Positions 33,728-42,125 of a DNA stretch of 64,000 bases are shown in pieces. The first letter of the stretch is position 1, and the number at the start of each line of letters is the position of its first letter. Both the position numbers and the translations under genes were made by a program. The stretch covers positions 1 through 64,000 of the forward strand of contig JBLXDU010000010.1 of NCBI GenBank assembly GCA_048263775.1, in the 5' to 3' direction. The notes below the pieces were generated by a model. That model was not told the DNA's origin. It saw only the letters and a program-made list of their open reading frames with translations, and made no database searches. Origin of the DNA: UBA1479 sp048263775 (GTDB taxonomy: Bacteria; Pseudomonadota; Alphaproteobacteria; Rhodospirillales; Casp-alpha2).

Positions 33728-34489
33728 ATGAGCGACGATAAGACTTACCTCGACTACACGTCGGATGCCCAAGGAATGGCGCTTTACCTGCAAAATCAGG
33801 AAAAGTTCATAGAAGAACCTCGAGAGTCCGACAAGGTTCTCTTGGCTTTGATCGGAAAGGCTCTGACCGAAATGGGCCCTGCTGCGGAGGGAGCCCGGCT
33901 GCTCGACGCAGGCTGTTCGACCAGTAGCTTTATCGGCCATGTGAAGACCGCTTTTCCGGGGCTCAGCCTTTCAGGCATCGACATCGCCCCCAGCGTGATC
34001 GAAAGCAACCGCAAGAATCCCCGAATGGCGGGTATTGAGTTTTCCGAAGTCGACATGACCGCCATGCACTTCGAAGAGCCCTTCGACATCATCGTCTGCA
34101 ACCGTTCGATGATGTTTTTTGACACGCCGGTATTCCACAAGGTGGTCAAGAACATCGCGAAGGCGCTGCGTCCCGGTGGGCGTTGGATCATGTTGGACTA
34201 CATGAATCCCTTCGAACAGGAACTGACCATCGACGATGTATCGGTCTGGTATCCGGAGGGAAACAGGTTGCATATGCGCAGTTACAAGACCTTCCGCGGC
34301 AGCCTTCAGGAAGCTGGGTTCAAGGAACCGACCTTCATGCCCTTCGAAATCCCCATCGACATGCCGGAGCATCCAGATCCGTCTCAGATCTACACGCGCA
34401 CGGTCACGACGACGGAAGGCAAGCGTCTACAATTCCGGGGAGCGATCTATCAGCCCTGGTGCTTTCTGGAAGCCGACATTCCTGCGTAG
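33728..34489 (+). CDS. SAM-dependent methyltransferase
   Basis: A 253-residue class I methyltransferase. Motif I is LLDAGCSTSSFIGHV (about 58-72), then GIDIAPSVIESNRKN and ALRPGGRWIMLDYMNP. The ATG at 33728 is preceded by AGGAAG; an in-frame ATG 19 codons earlier has no ribosome-binding site. It is convergent with flbT and divergent from the aminopeptidase-like gene, at the right edge of the sugar island. It is unlike the methyltransferase at 27 kb (shorter, no N-terminal helical region), so the two probably act on different positions. Confidence 0.83.
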   Translation: MSDDKTYLDYTSDAQGMALYLQNQEKFIEEPRESDKVLLALIGKALTEMGPAAEGARLLDAGCSTSSFIGHVKTAFPGLSLSGIDIAPSVIESNRKNPRMAGIEFSEVDMTAMHFEEPFDIIVCNRSMMFFDTPVFHKVVKNIAKALRPGGRWIMLDYMNPFEQELTIDDVSVWYPEGNRLHMRSYKTFRGSLQEAGFKEPTFMPFEIPIDMPEHPDPSQIYTRTVTTTEGKRLQFRGAIYQPWCFLEADIPA

Positions 34490-34519
34490 GGCAGGGGGCG
34501 GTCGTTAAGAAGACAAGAA

Positions 34520-34975
34520 TTACTCCGCCTTGCTAATTGCTTCCTGTTCCGCGGCGCTTGTGGCCTCGTCGATTTCCTGCATTCGTTGTTCGAACCGGGC
34601 CACCGTATCCGACTCGTGTCGGATCAATTTCTGAGCCGCTTTCAGGGTGCGATACTGGGTGCCTGATTCCATCTGCGTCAGAATCTCATCGGCGATCGGC
34701 AGCGCGCTGGGGGCGGCTGCGATATACTGATCCAGCAGCTCCCGGCATTCAGTCAAATACTGTTCCGATTGAAGAGGGAAAATATACGCGCATTGCAGCG
34801 CGTAATAGACGCGAGACGCCGGCGTCAGCTTTTCCGTGCCGGAAATAATGTCCTGTTCCCGTAGGATCGAGGCTTCGTTGTGAACCAGCAGCTTTGCGTT
34901 TGCGCCGACGTTTTCGATGACTGTTCCATTGATGATCATCTTATCGCCGGACTTGAAATCTAGTTTCAGGGGCAT
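34520..34975 (-). CDS. flbT: Flagellin translation regulator FlbT
   Basis: FlbT binds the 5' leader of flagellin mRNA in Caulobacter and lowers its stability and translation until the hook is complete. The 151-residue product has the family start MPLKLDFKSGDKMIINGTVI, the NEASILREQDIISG segment, and SRVYYALQCAYIF (about 54-66), with a helical C-terminus. It lies just upstream of, and divergent from, the first flagellin gene. Its usual partner flaF is not adjacent but lies at 46.2-46.7 kb. Confidence 0.93.
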   Translation of the reverse strand: MPLKLDFKSGDKMIINGTVIENVGANAKLLVHNEASILREQDIISGTEKLTPASRVYYALQCAYIFPLQSEQYLTECRELLDQYIAAAPSALPIADEILTQMESGTQYRTLKAAQKLIRHESDTVARFEQRMQEIDEATSAAEQEAISKAE

Positions 34976-35419
34976 CCGTTGACATCGCCTCCCGACCGGG
35001 TAACTCGCTTGGGCAATAGTGATGAAGTTCCCGGGCTTGGTTAACTTGAATTTATCCTTACACAGTATAGTCGTTGTCGACTCCCGCCATCCAGCCGTCT
35101 TGTGGATCGGCCGCGTGTCCCTCTATCGCCGCGATTTGGATAGGGTGCTGAAATCTGCCAAACCTTGCGGTTTTTCTGGGTTTTGGGGGCTGCCCCGCTT
35201 GCTGAGAGCCGTTGGTGCGCCGGCGAGCGACGGTAACGGCGGCAGGCCGTTGGGGCGAACGGAATTGTTGAAAATGGGACAGAATCGGCCGTCGATTCGC
35301 CCCCCGGCCGGAGGGAAGATGGCGGCTCTGCAAGGCCGTTTCAGGCGACGACGAAGCGTGAACCCGGTGCGCACGAGGACCGCCTGTTGGGAGGTTTTTT
35401 GTTTTGCGCCGTTTTTATT

Positions 35420-35449
35420 TTGACAGGCGGGGAGAACTCCGCGTATGTT
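35420..35449 (+). promoter_or_regulatory. Sigma-70-like promoter candidate for flagellin 1
   Basis: TTGACA (35420-35425), an 18-base spacer and TATGTT (35444-35449). The transcript would have a leader of about 90 nt carrying the stem-loops at 35464-35537. Confidence 0.45.
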
Positions 35450-35478
35450 TTGTCCCACGTGGAAGACCTAGAAAGGGT

Positions 35479-35537
35479 CTGAAGCGGGGCTCAAGAATGA
35501 GTCTATGTAAATCTTAGGGGCCAGCCCCCAGCTTCAG
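35479..35537 (+). promoter_or_regulatory. Structured leader of flagellin 1 mRNA
   Basis: CTGAAGCGGGGCT (35479-35491) can pair with AGCCCCCAGCTTCAG (35523-35537), leaving a 2-base bulge; the stem ends 3 bases before the GGAG ribosome-binding site. A smaller hairpin AGACC/GGTCT lies just 5' (35464-35480). FlbT acts on such leaders in Caulobacter, and flbT is the neighbouring gene. Confidence 0.5.
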
Positions 35538-35550
35538 AATGGAGTGAAAA

Positions 35551-36816
35551 ATGTCTGACGTTACCCTTTCGTCCGCCGTGCGCGGATCACTGCTTTCCCT
35601 TCAAAGCACCACTGACCTGATTGACCGGACAAACAGCCGTTTGTCTTCCGGTCTTCGTGTTGCCAGCCCGATCGACGATCCGGTGGCCTTCTTCTCCGCA
35701 AAAACCCTGAATGACCGCGCGTTCGACTTTGGCGAGCGCAAAGACGGCATCGACCAAGGGGTTTCGACGGTGACGGCGGCGTTGGACGGCGTTGAAGGCA
35801 TCGACAGCCTGGTCCGTCAGCTTAAAGGTATTGCGAACTCTCTGAAATCGGCGACAGGTAGCCAATTTACCGACCTGGTCACCCAGTTCAACGACATCCG
35901 TGGACAGATCGGTGATCTGGCAGGCGACGCTGAATATCAGGGGGTCAACCTAGTTGACGGTACTTCCGCAACGTTGACGGTGAACTTTGCCAACAACACC
36001 TCGTCGATCCTGACCGTCAACTCCACCAACCTGCGTCAGTCGGGCCTGGGCATTGACGAAGTGGCCTTCCGCAGCGATTCCAAGTTGTCGTTCGCGGCGA
36101 CGACCGGGCAGGCCCTCAACACCACCGGCAGCATCACCGCTGGCGTTACGTCCTTTTCGTCCGTCGACAATGCACAGATCACCGTGACCTTCAACGGCAC
36201 CGGCGAGCGTGTGTTCTCTTCGACGGGCGGTAACAGCCTGACCCTATCGTTCGGCACGGCGAGCTTCGTTATCCGGGCCTCGACCGCAGCCGATGTCACC
36301 ATCTCCCAGGGCGCCACGGTCACTCTTTCGGTTGTCACGACCTTCCAGGCCAGTGACCTTCATGCGACGGGTGCCGCGACTGGCTTCTCCATCAGCCTGG
36401 GCGCCAACCAGCTGCTGGCGTTGTATACCGGTGGTGAGATTCTGACCACGGGTGCTTCGAGCCAGGTGCTCACAGCTCTTGTCGATGAGTCTGGTGCCTT
36501 CAATTCGATCGATTTCGTCGAAGAAGGTGTGACGGCCGACCTTGATACGGTCATCACCGGTCTTGATGCCGCCTTGACGACCCTGCGCTCGGAATCGCAG
36601 AAACTGGGCTCGAACGTGGCTCTGCTCCAGACTCGTCTGGACTTCACCGAGTCCCACATCAATACCCTGGAAGAAGGTGCCGGCAAACTGACGCTGGCCG
36701 ACCTGAACTCTGAAGGCGCCAACCTGTTGGCTCTGCAGACCCGGCAGCAGCTGGGTATTTCCGCTCTGGCCTTCGCCGGTCAGTCGGAACAGGGCATCCT
36801 GGCGCTGTTCAACTAA
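35551..36816 (+). CDS. Flagellin 1
   Basis: Filament subunit of 421 residues. The N-terminal D0/D1 helices run from MSDVTLSSAVRGSLLSLQST through RLSSGLRVASPIDDPVAFFS, and the C-terminal helix ends LQTRQQLGISALAFAGQSEQ then ILALFN. The head is shorter than in enteric flagellins (no INTN-type start), a form seen in alphaproteobacteria. The central domain (about 150-330) is Ser/Thr-rich, the usual site of O-linked glycans. Ribosome-binding site GGAG. It is about 80 percent identical by eye to flagellin 2, so the two are a tandem duplication. Confidence 0.95.
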   Translation: MSDVTLSSAVRGSLLSLQSTTDLIDRTNSRLSSGLRVASPIDDPVAFFSAKTLNDRAFDFGERKDGIDQGVSTVTAALDGVEGIDSLVRQLKGIANSLKSATGSQFTDLVTQFNDIRGQIGDLAGDAEYQGVNLVDGTSATLTVNFANNTSSILTVNSTNLRQSGLGIDEVAFRSDSKLSFAATTGQALNTTGSITAGVTSFSSVDNAQITVTFNGTGERVFSSTGGNSLTLSFGTASFVIRASTAADVTISQGATVTLSVVTTFQASDLHATGAATGFSISLGANQLLALYTGGEILTTGASSQVLTALVDESGAFNSIDFVEEGVTADLDTVITGLDAALTTLRSESQKLGSNVALLQTRLDFTESHINTLEEGAGKLTLADLNSEGANLLALQTRQQLGISALAFAGQSEQGILALFN

Positions 36817-36866
36817 GCATAACCCGCTCCCGCGGCAGAAGCCGTCGGGTTCGGATGCGAACGCGG

Positions 36867-36894
36867 ACCGCCGCCACCTTCGGGTGGCGGCGGT
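36867..36894 (+). terminator. Rho-independent terminator after flagellin 1
   Basis: A perfect 12-bp stem (ACCGCCGCCACC with GGTGGCGGCGGT) around a TTCG tetraloop, followed by a short T-rich stretch, 50 bp after the stop. It separates the two flagellin genes into distinct transcripts. Confidence 0.85.
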
Positions 36895-37138
36895 TTCGTG
36901 TTTGGTGCACTCATCGGCCCGGATTCTGCTCCGTTTGGCCGGTGGCCATGCGTTCCGTCATTTTGCGCGACGATGGATAAAGTCTGGAAATTTATTCTTT
37001 TTGAGGCGTCTTAAATCAAGATTTTGTTAACTACTAGCGTTTAGCCTAATATCAACCTCGTCTGCAGAATGCGCACGAACTTTCATTTTTTTAAGGTGGG
37101 TACGTAGAACACGCCACCGCTCCAGAAAGGCGCATACC

Positions 37139-38401
37139 ATGTCGGATGTAACATTATCGGCGGCTGTGCGGAATACGCTGCTGTCGCTGCAGAATACGAC
37201 GGATCTGATCAATCGAACCAATAACCGGCTGTCTTCCGGCTTGCGTGTTTCCAGCCCGGTCGACGATCCGGTGGCCTTCTTCTCCGCGAAGGCCCTGAAC
37301 GACCGCACGTTCACCTTCACCGAACGCAAGGACGGTATCGATCAGGGGATTTCCACGGTTACGGCGGCCCTGGACGGCGTCGAAGGTATCGACAGTCTGG
37401 TCCGCCAGCTCAAGGGGATTGCAAACTCTTTGAAATCGGCGACCGGGGTTCAGTTCACTGACCTGGTTACGCAGTTCAACGGAATTCGCAGTCAGATTGG
37501 CGACTTGGCTAACGACGCCGATTATCAGGGGCTGAACCTCATCGACAACACGTCGCAGTCATTGTCGGTGAACTTCGCCGACAATACTTCGAGCCTTCTG
37601 ACGATCAATGCGACCAACCTCCGTCAATCGGGCCTCGGTATCGACCAGGCCGAAATTCGCACCGACTCCAAGCTGTCATTTGCGGCGGCCACCGGTGCAG
37701 CCCTTAACACAACCGGTAGCGTCACGGCCGGCGTTACGTCCTTCTCGGCGGTTGACAACGCACAGCTTACCGTGACCTTCAACGGGACCGGCGAACGTGT
37801 CTTCTCGACCACCGGCGGCAACAGCCTAACCCTCAGCTTCGGAACGGCGACCTTTACGATCCGGGCTGCGACGAATGCGGATGTGACCATCTCGCAGGGC
37901 GCCGTCATCACCCTTTCGGTTGTGACGACCTTCCAGGCGAGTGACCTGCACACCACTGGTGCGGCAACCGGCTTCTCCCTCAGCCTTGGTGCCAACCAAT
38001 TGCTGGCGGTGTTCACCGGTGGGACCATCCTGGGGACGGGTGCTTCGAGCCAGACGCTCAGCCTGATTGACGCCTCGGGAGGCTTCCAAGAAACCGACTT
38101 CCTGGCCGAAGGCGCGATCGCGGATCTTGATAACATCGTCGTGGATTTGGACGGGGCGTTGGCCACCTTACGCACGGAATCCCAGAAGCTGGGTTCCAAC
38201 GTGGCCTTGCTGCAAACTCGCCTGGACTTCACCGAAGCCTATATCAACACCCTGGATGAAGGTGCGGGTAAGCTGACGTTGGCTGACCTTAACGCCGAAG
38301 GGGCCAATCTGCTGGCCTTGCAGACTCGTCAGCAGCTCGGGATTTCCGCGCTGTCATTCGCCGGCCAGTCGGAACAGGGTATCCTCGCACTGTTCAACTA
38401 G
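37139..38401 (+). CDS. Flagellin 2
   Basis: A 420-residue paralogue of flagellin 1 with the same plan: MSDVTLSAAVRNTLLSLQNT at the N-terminus and QQLGISALSFAGQSEQGILA at the C-terminus. Differences cluster in the central exposed region (about 140-330), including substituted Ser/Thr sites, so the two may carry different glycan patterns. Its own upstream region (36895-37138) includes TTAAC-N8-TTTAGCC (37027-37046), resembling part of the elements before sciP and the 5.4-kb gene, and lacks the leader stem of flagellin 1. Confidence 0.95.
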   Translation: MSDVTLSAAVRNTLLSLQNTTDLINRTNNRLSSGLRVSSPVDDPVAFFSAKALNDRTFTFTERKDGIDQGISTVTAALDGVEGIDSLVRQLKGIANSLKSATGVQFTDLVTQFNGIRSQIGDLANDADYQGLNLIDNTSQSLSVNFADNTSSLLTINATNLRQSGLGIDQAEIRTDSKLSFAAATGAALNTTGSVTAGVTSFSAVDNAQLTVTFNGTGERVFSTTGGNSLTLSFGTATFTIRAATNADVTISQGAVITLSVVTTFQASDLHTTGAATGFSLSLGANQLLAVFTGGTILGTGASSQTLSLIDASGGFQETDFLAEGAIADLDNIVVDLDGALATLRTESQKLGSNVALLQTRLDFTEAYINTLDEGAGKLTLADLNAEGANLLALQTRQQLGISALSFAGQSEQGILALFN

Positions 38402-38428
38402 GCGCCGAACCAACATCGTCCACAGTGA

Positions 38429-38458
38429 GGTGAGGGCAATTATTGTATTGCCCTCACC
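38429..38458 (+). terminator. Stem-loop after flagellin 2
   Basis: A perfect 12-bp inverted repeat (GGTGAGGGCAAT with ATTGCCCTCACC) with a 6-base loop, 27 bp past the stop. There is no T-run, so it may work as an mRNA-protecting hairpin or a factor-dependent terminator. Confidence 0.6.
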
Positions 38459-38564
38459 GCCGTGGACAGGGCTCCAAATTTTCGATATGGACGTCCTGCT
38501 TGATGTGCGCGTCGAGCAAGTAGCGAAACATGCCTCAACTTGATGATTGCCTGGAGTTTGAAGC

Positions 38565-39926
38565 ATGACCTTCGAACAATTGTTGTCCCAGGGACATCAA
38601 TACATTACGGCCCAGGCACCGCGAGACGCGATCCCTCTTTTTCTGGAAATTCTTAACGCGGACCCAAACCATGTAGCCGCGCTTGCTGGTTTGGCTAAGG
38701 CGACGCTGCAACTAAACGATCCTGCGACGGCGTCGCAGATGCTGGAAATCGCGTTGGCCAAGGCGCCAGATGATCCGGATATTTTGAACGCGGCGGGGTA
38801 TGCCCAACTCGCGCTGGGGGATTGCTCCGCCGCGCTTGAAAAATTTGAAGCCGCTTTGGTTCATAGTCCGGGTCAGCCGGGCATACTGCTGAATCTTGCA
38901 TCCGCTTGTTGCGGAACCAGTGCCTATGATCGTGCTGAGGAAATCTACCAGCGACTAGAGGCAATGGATGGGCATGCCGATGCGACGGTGCAATACAATC
39001 ATTCACTTTTGTTACTATTACAGGGGCGTTTTTCCGAGGCTTGGCCAGGGTTCGAACTGCGTCGCGAGGCGACCAATACGGGGCTGTTACAGCGCAAGTT
39101 GCCGGGCCAGACGTGGGACGGTTCAGAGCGGCGCTCAGGCCATCTACTCGTCCATGCGGAGCAGGGACTGGGCGACAATATTCAGTTCATCCGCTATTTG
39201 CCAATGGTTGCCAGCCGGGTTGGCCGTGTGACCTTGGAGGCACCGAAGGTTCTCATGGAATTGTTCGAGAAGGTGCCAGGAATCGACAATCTACTTTCCG
39301 CGGGCGCCGCATTGCCTGATTGCGATTGGCATGTGTCGATCATGAGTTTGCCGGCGCTATGTCGCACAGTAGAAGAAACAATTCCCGCACACGTGCCATA
39401 TTTGTCGGTTGAAGAGGATGCCGTCGAACGGTGGGGAGAAAAGCTGGATGTCGACGATGGGCGGCGTCACGTCGGTTTGGTTTGGGCCGGAAATCCAGGG
39501 CATAGACGTGACCGGGAGAGGTCGATTTCGCTGCAGACTCTTGTGCCAGCCTTGGTAGGGCGAAACGACGTCGCTTTTCATGCCTTTCAGATCGGCGCTC
39601 CGTTGGCGCAGGTTCGTGATGTTGCAAGTGACGTCTATGTGCAGCCGCTTTTCACCGAACCCCAACCTATGCGGGAGGTCGCGGCGGCGTTGTCTGCGGT
39701 TGATTTGCTGATTTCCGTCGATACGGCTTTGGCGCATTTGGCGGGCGCCCTCAAGCGTCCTGTCTGGACTCTAATCACCCACGTACCCGATTGGCGTTGG
39801 ATGCTGGGGCGTGTGGAAACACCTTGGTATCCGACCATGAGACTGTTCCGCCAGCCGGTCCCAGGCGATTGGGTGAGTGTCGTGAACGCGGTTGGTGAGG
39901 CATTGACAGCGGAAACGACACCTTAA
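38565..39926 (+). CDS. TPR protein with a GT9-like glycosyltransferase domain
   Basis: The 453-residue product has N-terminal tetratricopeptide repeats (about residues 3-140; pattern AIPLFLEILNADPNHVAALA and similar) and a C-terminal domain (about 190-450) with GLGDNIQFIRYLPMV and SVDTALAHLAGALKRPVW, typical of ADP-heptose-transferase-like GT9 folds. TPR-GT proteins of this type are often next to flagellins and are candidate flagellin glycosyltransferases. It follows flagellin 2 by 163 bp on the same strand and is convergent with maf (2-bp gap). Confidence 0.85.
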   Translation: MTFEQLLSQGHQYITAQAPRDAIPLFLEILNADPNHVAALAGLAKATLQLNDPATASQMLEIALAKAPDDPDILNAAGYAQLALGDCSAALEKFEAALVHSPGQPGILLNLASACCGTSAYDRAEEIYQRLEAMDGHADATVQYNHSLLLLLQGRFSEAWPGFELRREATNTGLLQRKLPGQTWDGSERRSGHLLVHAEQGLGDNIQFIRYLPMVASRVGRVTLEAPKVLMELFEKVPGIDNLLSAGAALPDCDWHVSIMSLPALCRTVEETIPAHVPYLSVEEDAVERWGEKLDVDDGRRHVGLVWAGNPGHRRDRERSISLQTLVPALVGRNDVAFHAFQIGAPLAQVRDVASDVYVQPLFTEPQPMREVAAALSAVDLLISVDTALAHLAGALKRPVWTLITHVPDWRWMLGRVETPWYPTMRLFRQPVPGDWVSVVNAVGEALTAETTP

Positions 39927-39928
39927 CC

Positions 39929-41923
39929 TCAGGGCTCCTTCAGATATTCGAGCGGCAGGAAATCACCCGCATCCAGCGCCATCATGTGCTCAACCGCTCG
40001 CTCGCGGCACACTTCGACAAGCGCCAGAAATTCTTCCTTGAAAAGTTCGTGCACCTGGGCCGACTGCTCTGGCGTCGGAGCCCGGTTAATATAAAAATCG
40101 CCTGCAATCAGAGCCATGTTGTACGTTCCGCGCAGCATCAGAGTTGAGAACTTCTCGTAACGATCATCTTCTGCTGGATGGTAGAAAATAGCATTTAGTC
40201 GAATGGCCGGTTCTTTGTCCGTGAAATCGACCCAACTCTGAATCACGTCGCGAATTTCATCTGACGTCCGGTTGATAGCATCAAGTAGGCGCTCAAGGTT
40301 CCAGGCATCGTCGAAATCCGCCTTGGTGAATGGCGGAAATGCCTGGATCATCGATTGAACGAGCTGATCTTTAGAAGTCTCCAATTCGGGCAAGTTGACT
40401 GTCCGGGGGAGTTTCGGCGGAATGTCCGTGATGAGCGCGCCGTTACTGCAGTTGAAATATTTGACGTTACGCGCGCCGACCCGGACCATTCTGTGAATGG
40501 AGTCCAAAGCCCAGAAAAGCCCCTGTGTGGTTTTTGCCTTGCCGCCGAAGTTGGCGGGCACTTCAATATTGAAGGGCGACTGGGCGATGATCGCGCCCTC
40601 TGTATAATGATACGATACCGAGGCATGGTGCTTGTCCGTCCCCCGTTGTCCCATGTCGACACCGAACAGGTATATTTCTTTGAATCCCATTTCCTGAACA
40701 AATCCGAGGCCGGCATTGACCACCGTCGGGTCCAGGTTGTGGATGAAGTTCTGAACGTTGTTGGAAAACACCGGATAGGGGCATAGCGCGAGCCGGTGAT
40801 AGAACACGCGCTCCTTGAACATTGCCGCGGCTTCGATGTCCACGGTCGACGCCGCGACGAGACAGATGTCGGAGATATCGTGCTTTTCTGACACGAACTC
40901 CAGCACTGTGGCGACTTCAAGGTTTTCCATTTCGATTTGAAAGTCCGGCTTGATGCCGGCCGCCATGAGTGGGCCGAGAGCAGAACCGCAGGAGATTACG
41001 ACAGCCTTGTCCGCATTCCTTTTTAAATGCTCGATTGAGGCATCTAGTGAGGGGCCGCACCCGACGACGATCGCCGGGCAATTGCGGGCGGCTACCTTGT
41101 CCGGTCGGAAATAGAAACGTGCTGTCCCTTCGGCTAGGTTTGTCCGAGCATTTCGCATCATCAATTGTTCGTCGTAGAAAAAACCTAAACCAGCAAGGAG
41201 AAGTGAGGTCTCGCGGTTGAAAATCTTTGTGAACTCGTCGAACATCCCCGAAATGAAGTGTTGGTAAACGTAAGTTCCGTCCACCATTACAATCGAGGAT
41301 CCGCGAATTCGATTTCGCAATCCGTCTATTTGGCCCTGAACGTCGTCGGAAATGAAAAAGAAGATGTCGCCATTGCGCTGGTTCATTTTCAGCAGCAATT
41401 TCTCCCAGTCGAAAATTTCCATCGACTGGTAGAGACCTTCTAGATTTGCATCCATCAGGATCAGGTTTCGGCACTGAGTTCGGTCCACCAGGGCATCCAG
41501 GTGCGGGGCTAAGCCGATCCCTTGAACAACGAGAAAAAAGGCGGGCTCGGTCTGTCGATGGACTCTGAATGATACGTCCAGTTCGTCCTTGGCTCGGCTC
41601 AGGAACTTCCGCATGGCATGGCCGCCGTATGTATCCAATGCGCCGGCCTGCAATTGGGGGATTTCCAAGCGGTTAGGCTGGTCCCAAAAGCTTTTGAGCT
41701 GCTTCTCAGTGAATTCGGTGATGTTGCCGTCGTAAAACCGTTGGCCCATGAACTCAAGATCCGGAGAGCCGTCATCGTTAAATACGAGGTTCGCTAACGG
41801 CTGATAGGAAGCGAGCATTTTCGCCGTCGTCGGGTAAAAACTCCAGAGTGCGTCCATGTTTCTTGCGCGAAGCGCTTGCCGCTCTTCCTGGCTTGGTGGG
41901 ACACTCGAGGTTTCGTCGGTCAT
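39929..41923 (-). CDS. maf: Motility-associated factor (Maf) glycosyltransferase
   Basis: Maf proteins (DUF115/MptE-like domain) transfer nonulosonic acids such as pseudaminic or legionaminic acid to flagellin Ser/Thr. The 664-residue product has the core signature AIVVGCGPSLDASIEHL (about 284-300) followed by KAVVISCGSALGPLMAAGIK and DFQIEMENLE, and the helical C-terminal domain (about 500-660). The presence of a Maf protein is the best evidence that the window makes a nonulosonic acid for flagellin. It is divergent from the sulfotransferase-like gene across a CtrA box. Confidence 0.93.
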   Translation of the reverse strand: MTDETSSVPPSQEERQALRARNMDALWSFYPTTAKMLASYQPLANLVFNDDGSPDLEFMGQRFYDGNITEFTEKQLKSFWDQPNRLEIPQLQAGALDTYGGHAMRKFLSRAKDELDVSFRVHRQTEPAFFLVVQGIGLAPHLDALVDRTQCRNLILMDANLEGLYQSMEIFDWEKLLLKMNQRNGDIFFFISDDVQGQIDGLRNRIRGSSIVMVDGTYVYQHFISGMFDEFTKIFNRETSLLLAGLGFFYDEQLMMRNARTNLAEGTARFYFRPDKVAARNCPAIVVGCGPSLDASIEHLKRNADKAVVISCGSALGPLMAAGIKPDFQIEMENLEVATVLEFVSEKHDISDICLVAASTVDIEAAAMFKERVFYHRLALCPYPVFSNNVQNFIHNLDPTVVNAGLGFVQEMGFKEIYLFGVDMGQRGTDKHHASVSYHYTEGAIIAQSPFNIEVPANFGGKAKTTQGLFWALDSIHRMVRVGARNVKYFNCSNGALITDIPPKLPRTVNLPELETSKDQLVQSMIQAFPPFTKADFDDAWNLERLLDAINRTSDEIRDVIQSWVDFTDKEPAIRLNAIFYHPAEDDRYEKFSTLMLRGTYNMALIAGDFYINRAPTPEQSAQVHELFKEEFLALVEVCRERAVEHMMALDAGDFLPLEYLKEP

Positions 41924-42016
41924 CGGCTTGCCTACTGAATTAAGGGATGGTTCGGGCTTCGAAGGGGCGCAGAGAGGGGCTACGAAGGTGGTGGTATTGG
42001 TATTATTAGATCAACG

Positions 42017-42031
42017 TTAAATCTCGATTAA
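42017..42031. promoter_or_regulatory. CtrA box TTAA-N7-TTAA between maf and the sulfotransferase-like gene
   Basis: TTAA-atctcga-TTAA followed by CC matches the full CtrA consensus. It is 94 bp from the maf start (minus) and 95 bp from the sulfotransferase-like start (plus), so it could serve both. Confidence 0.65.
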
Positions 42032-42125
42032 CCGGCCGGGAGCTACATTGAGCTTAGTCGGAAAAAAGCCCAATAAACTGCGTCAGGGGGCTCCTGCATC
42101 CTCAATGTTGAAAAGATGATATCCC

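Larger units (their letters stand above)
34976..35550. other. 575-bp gap between flbT and flagellin 1: divergent promoters and leader
   Basis: No convincing gene is seen; the one 134-codon open frame on the plus strand (35019-35423) has no family resemblance and sits in regulatory DNA. The region holds a CtrA-like near-match TTAA-cttgaat-TTAT (35041-35055) near flbT, a sigma-70-like promoter (35420-35449) and a structured flagellin leader (35464-35537). Confidence 0.6.

Noticed and set aside
35019..35423. 134-codon open frame between flbT and flagellin 1
   Set aside because: No family resemblance; it overlies the likely divergent promoters and would end about 100 bp before the flagellin start.
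35551..38401. Tandem flagellins as an assembly duplication artefact
   Set aside because: The two copies differ throughout, including the leader and terminators, so they are true paralogues.
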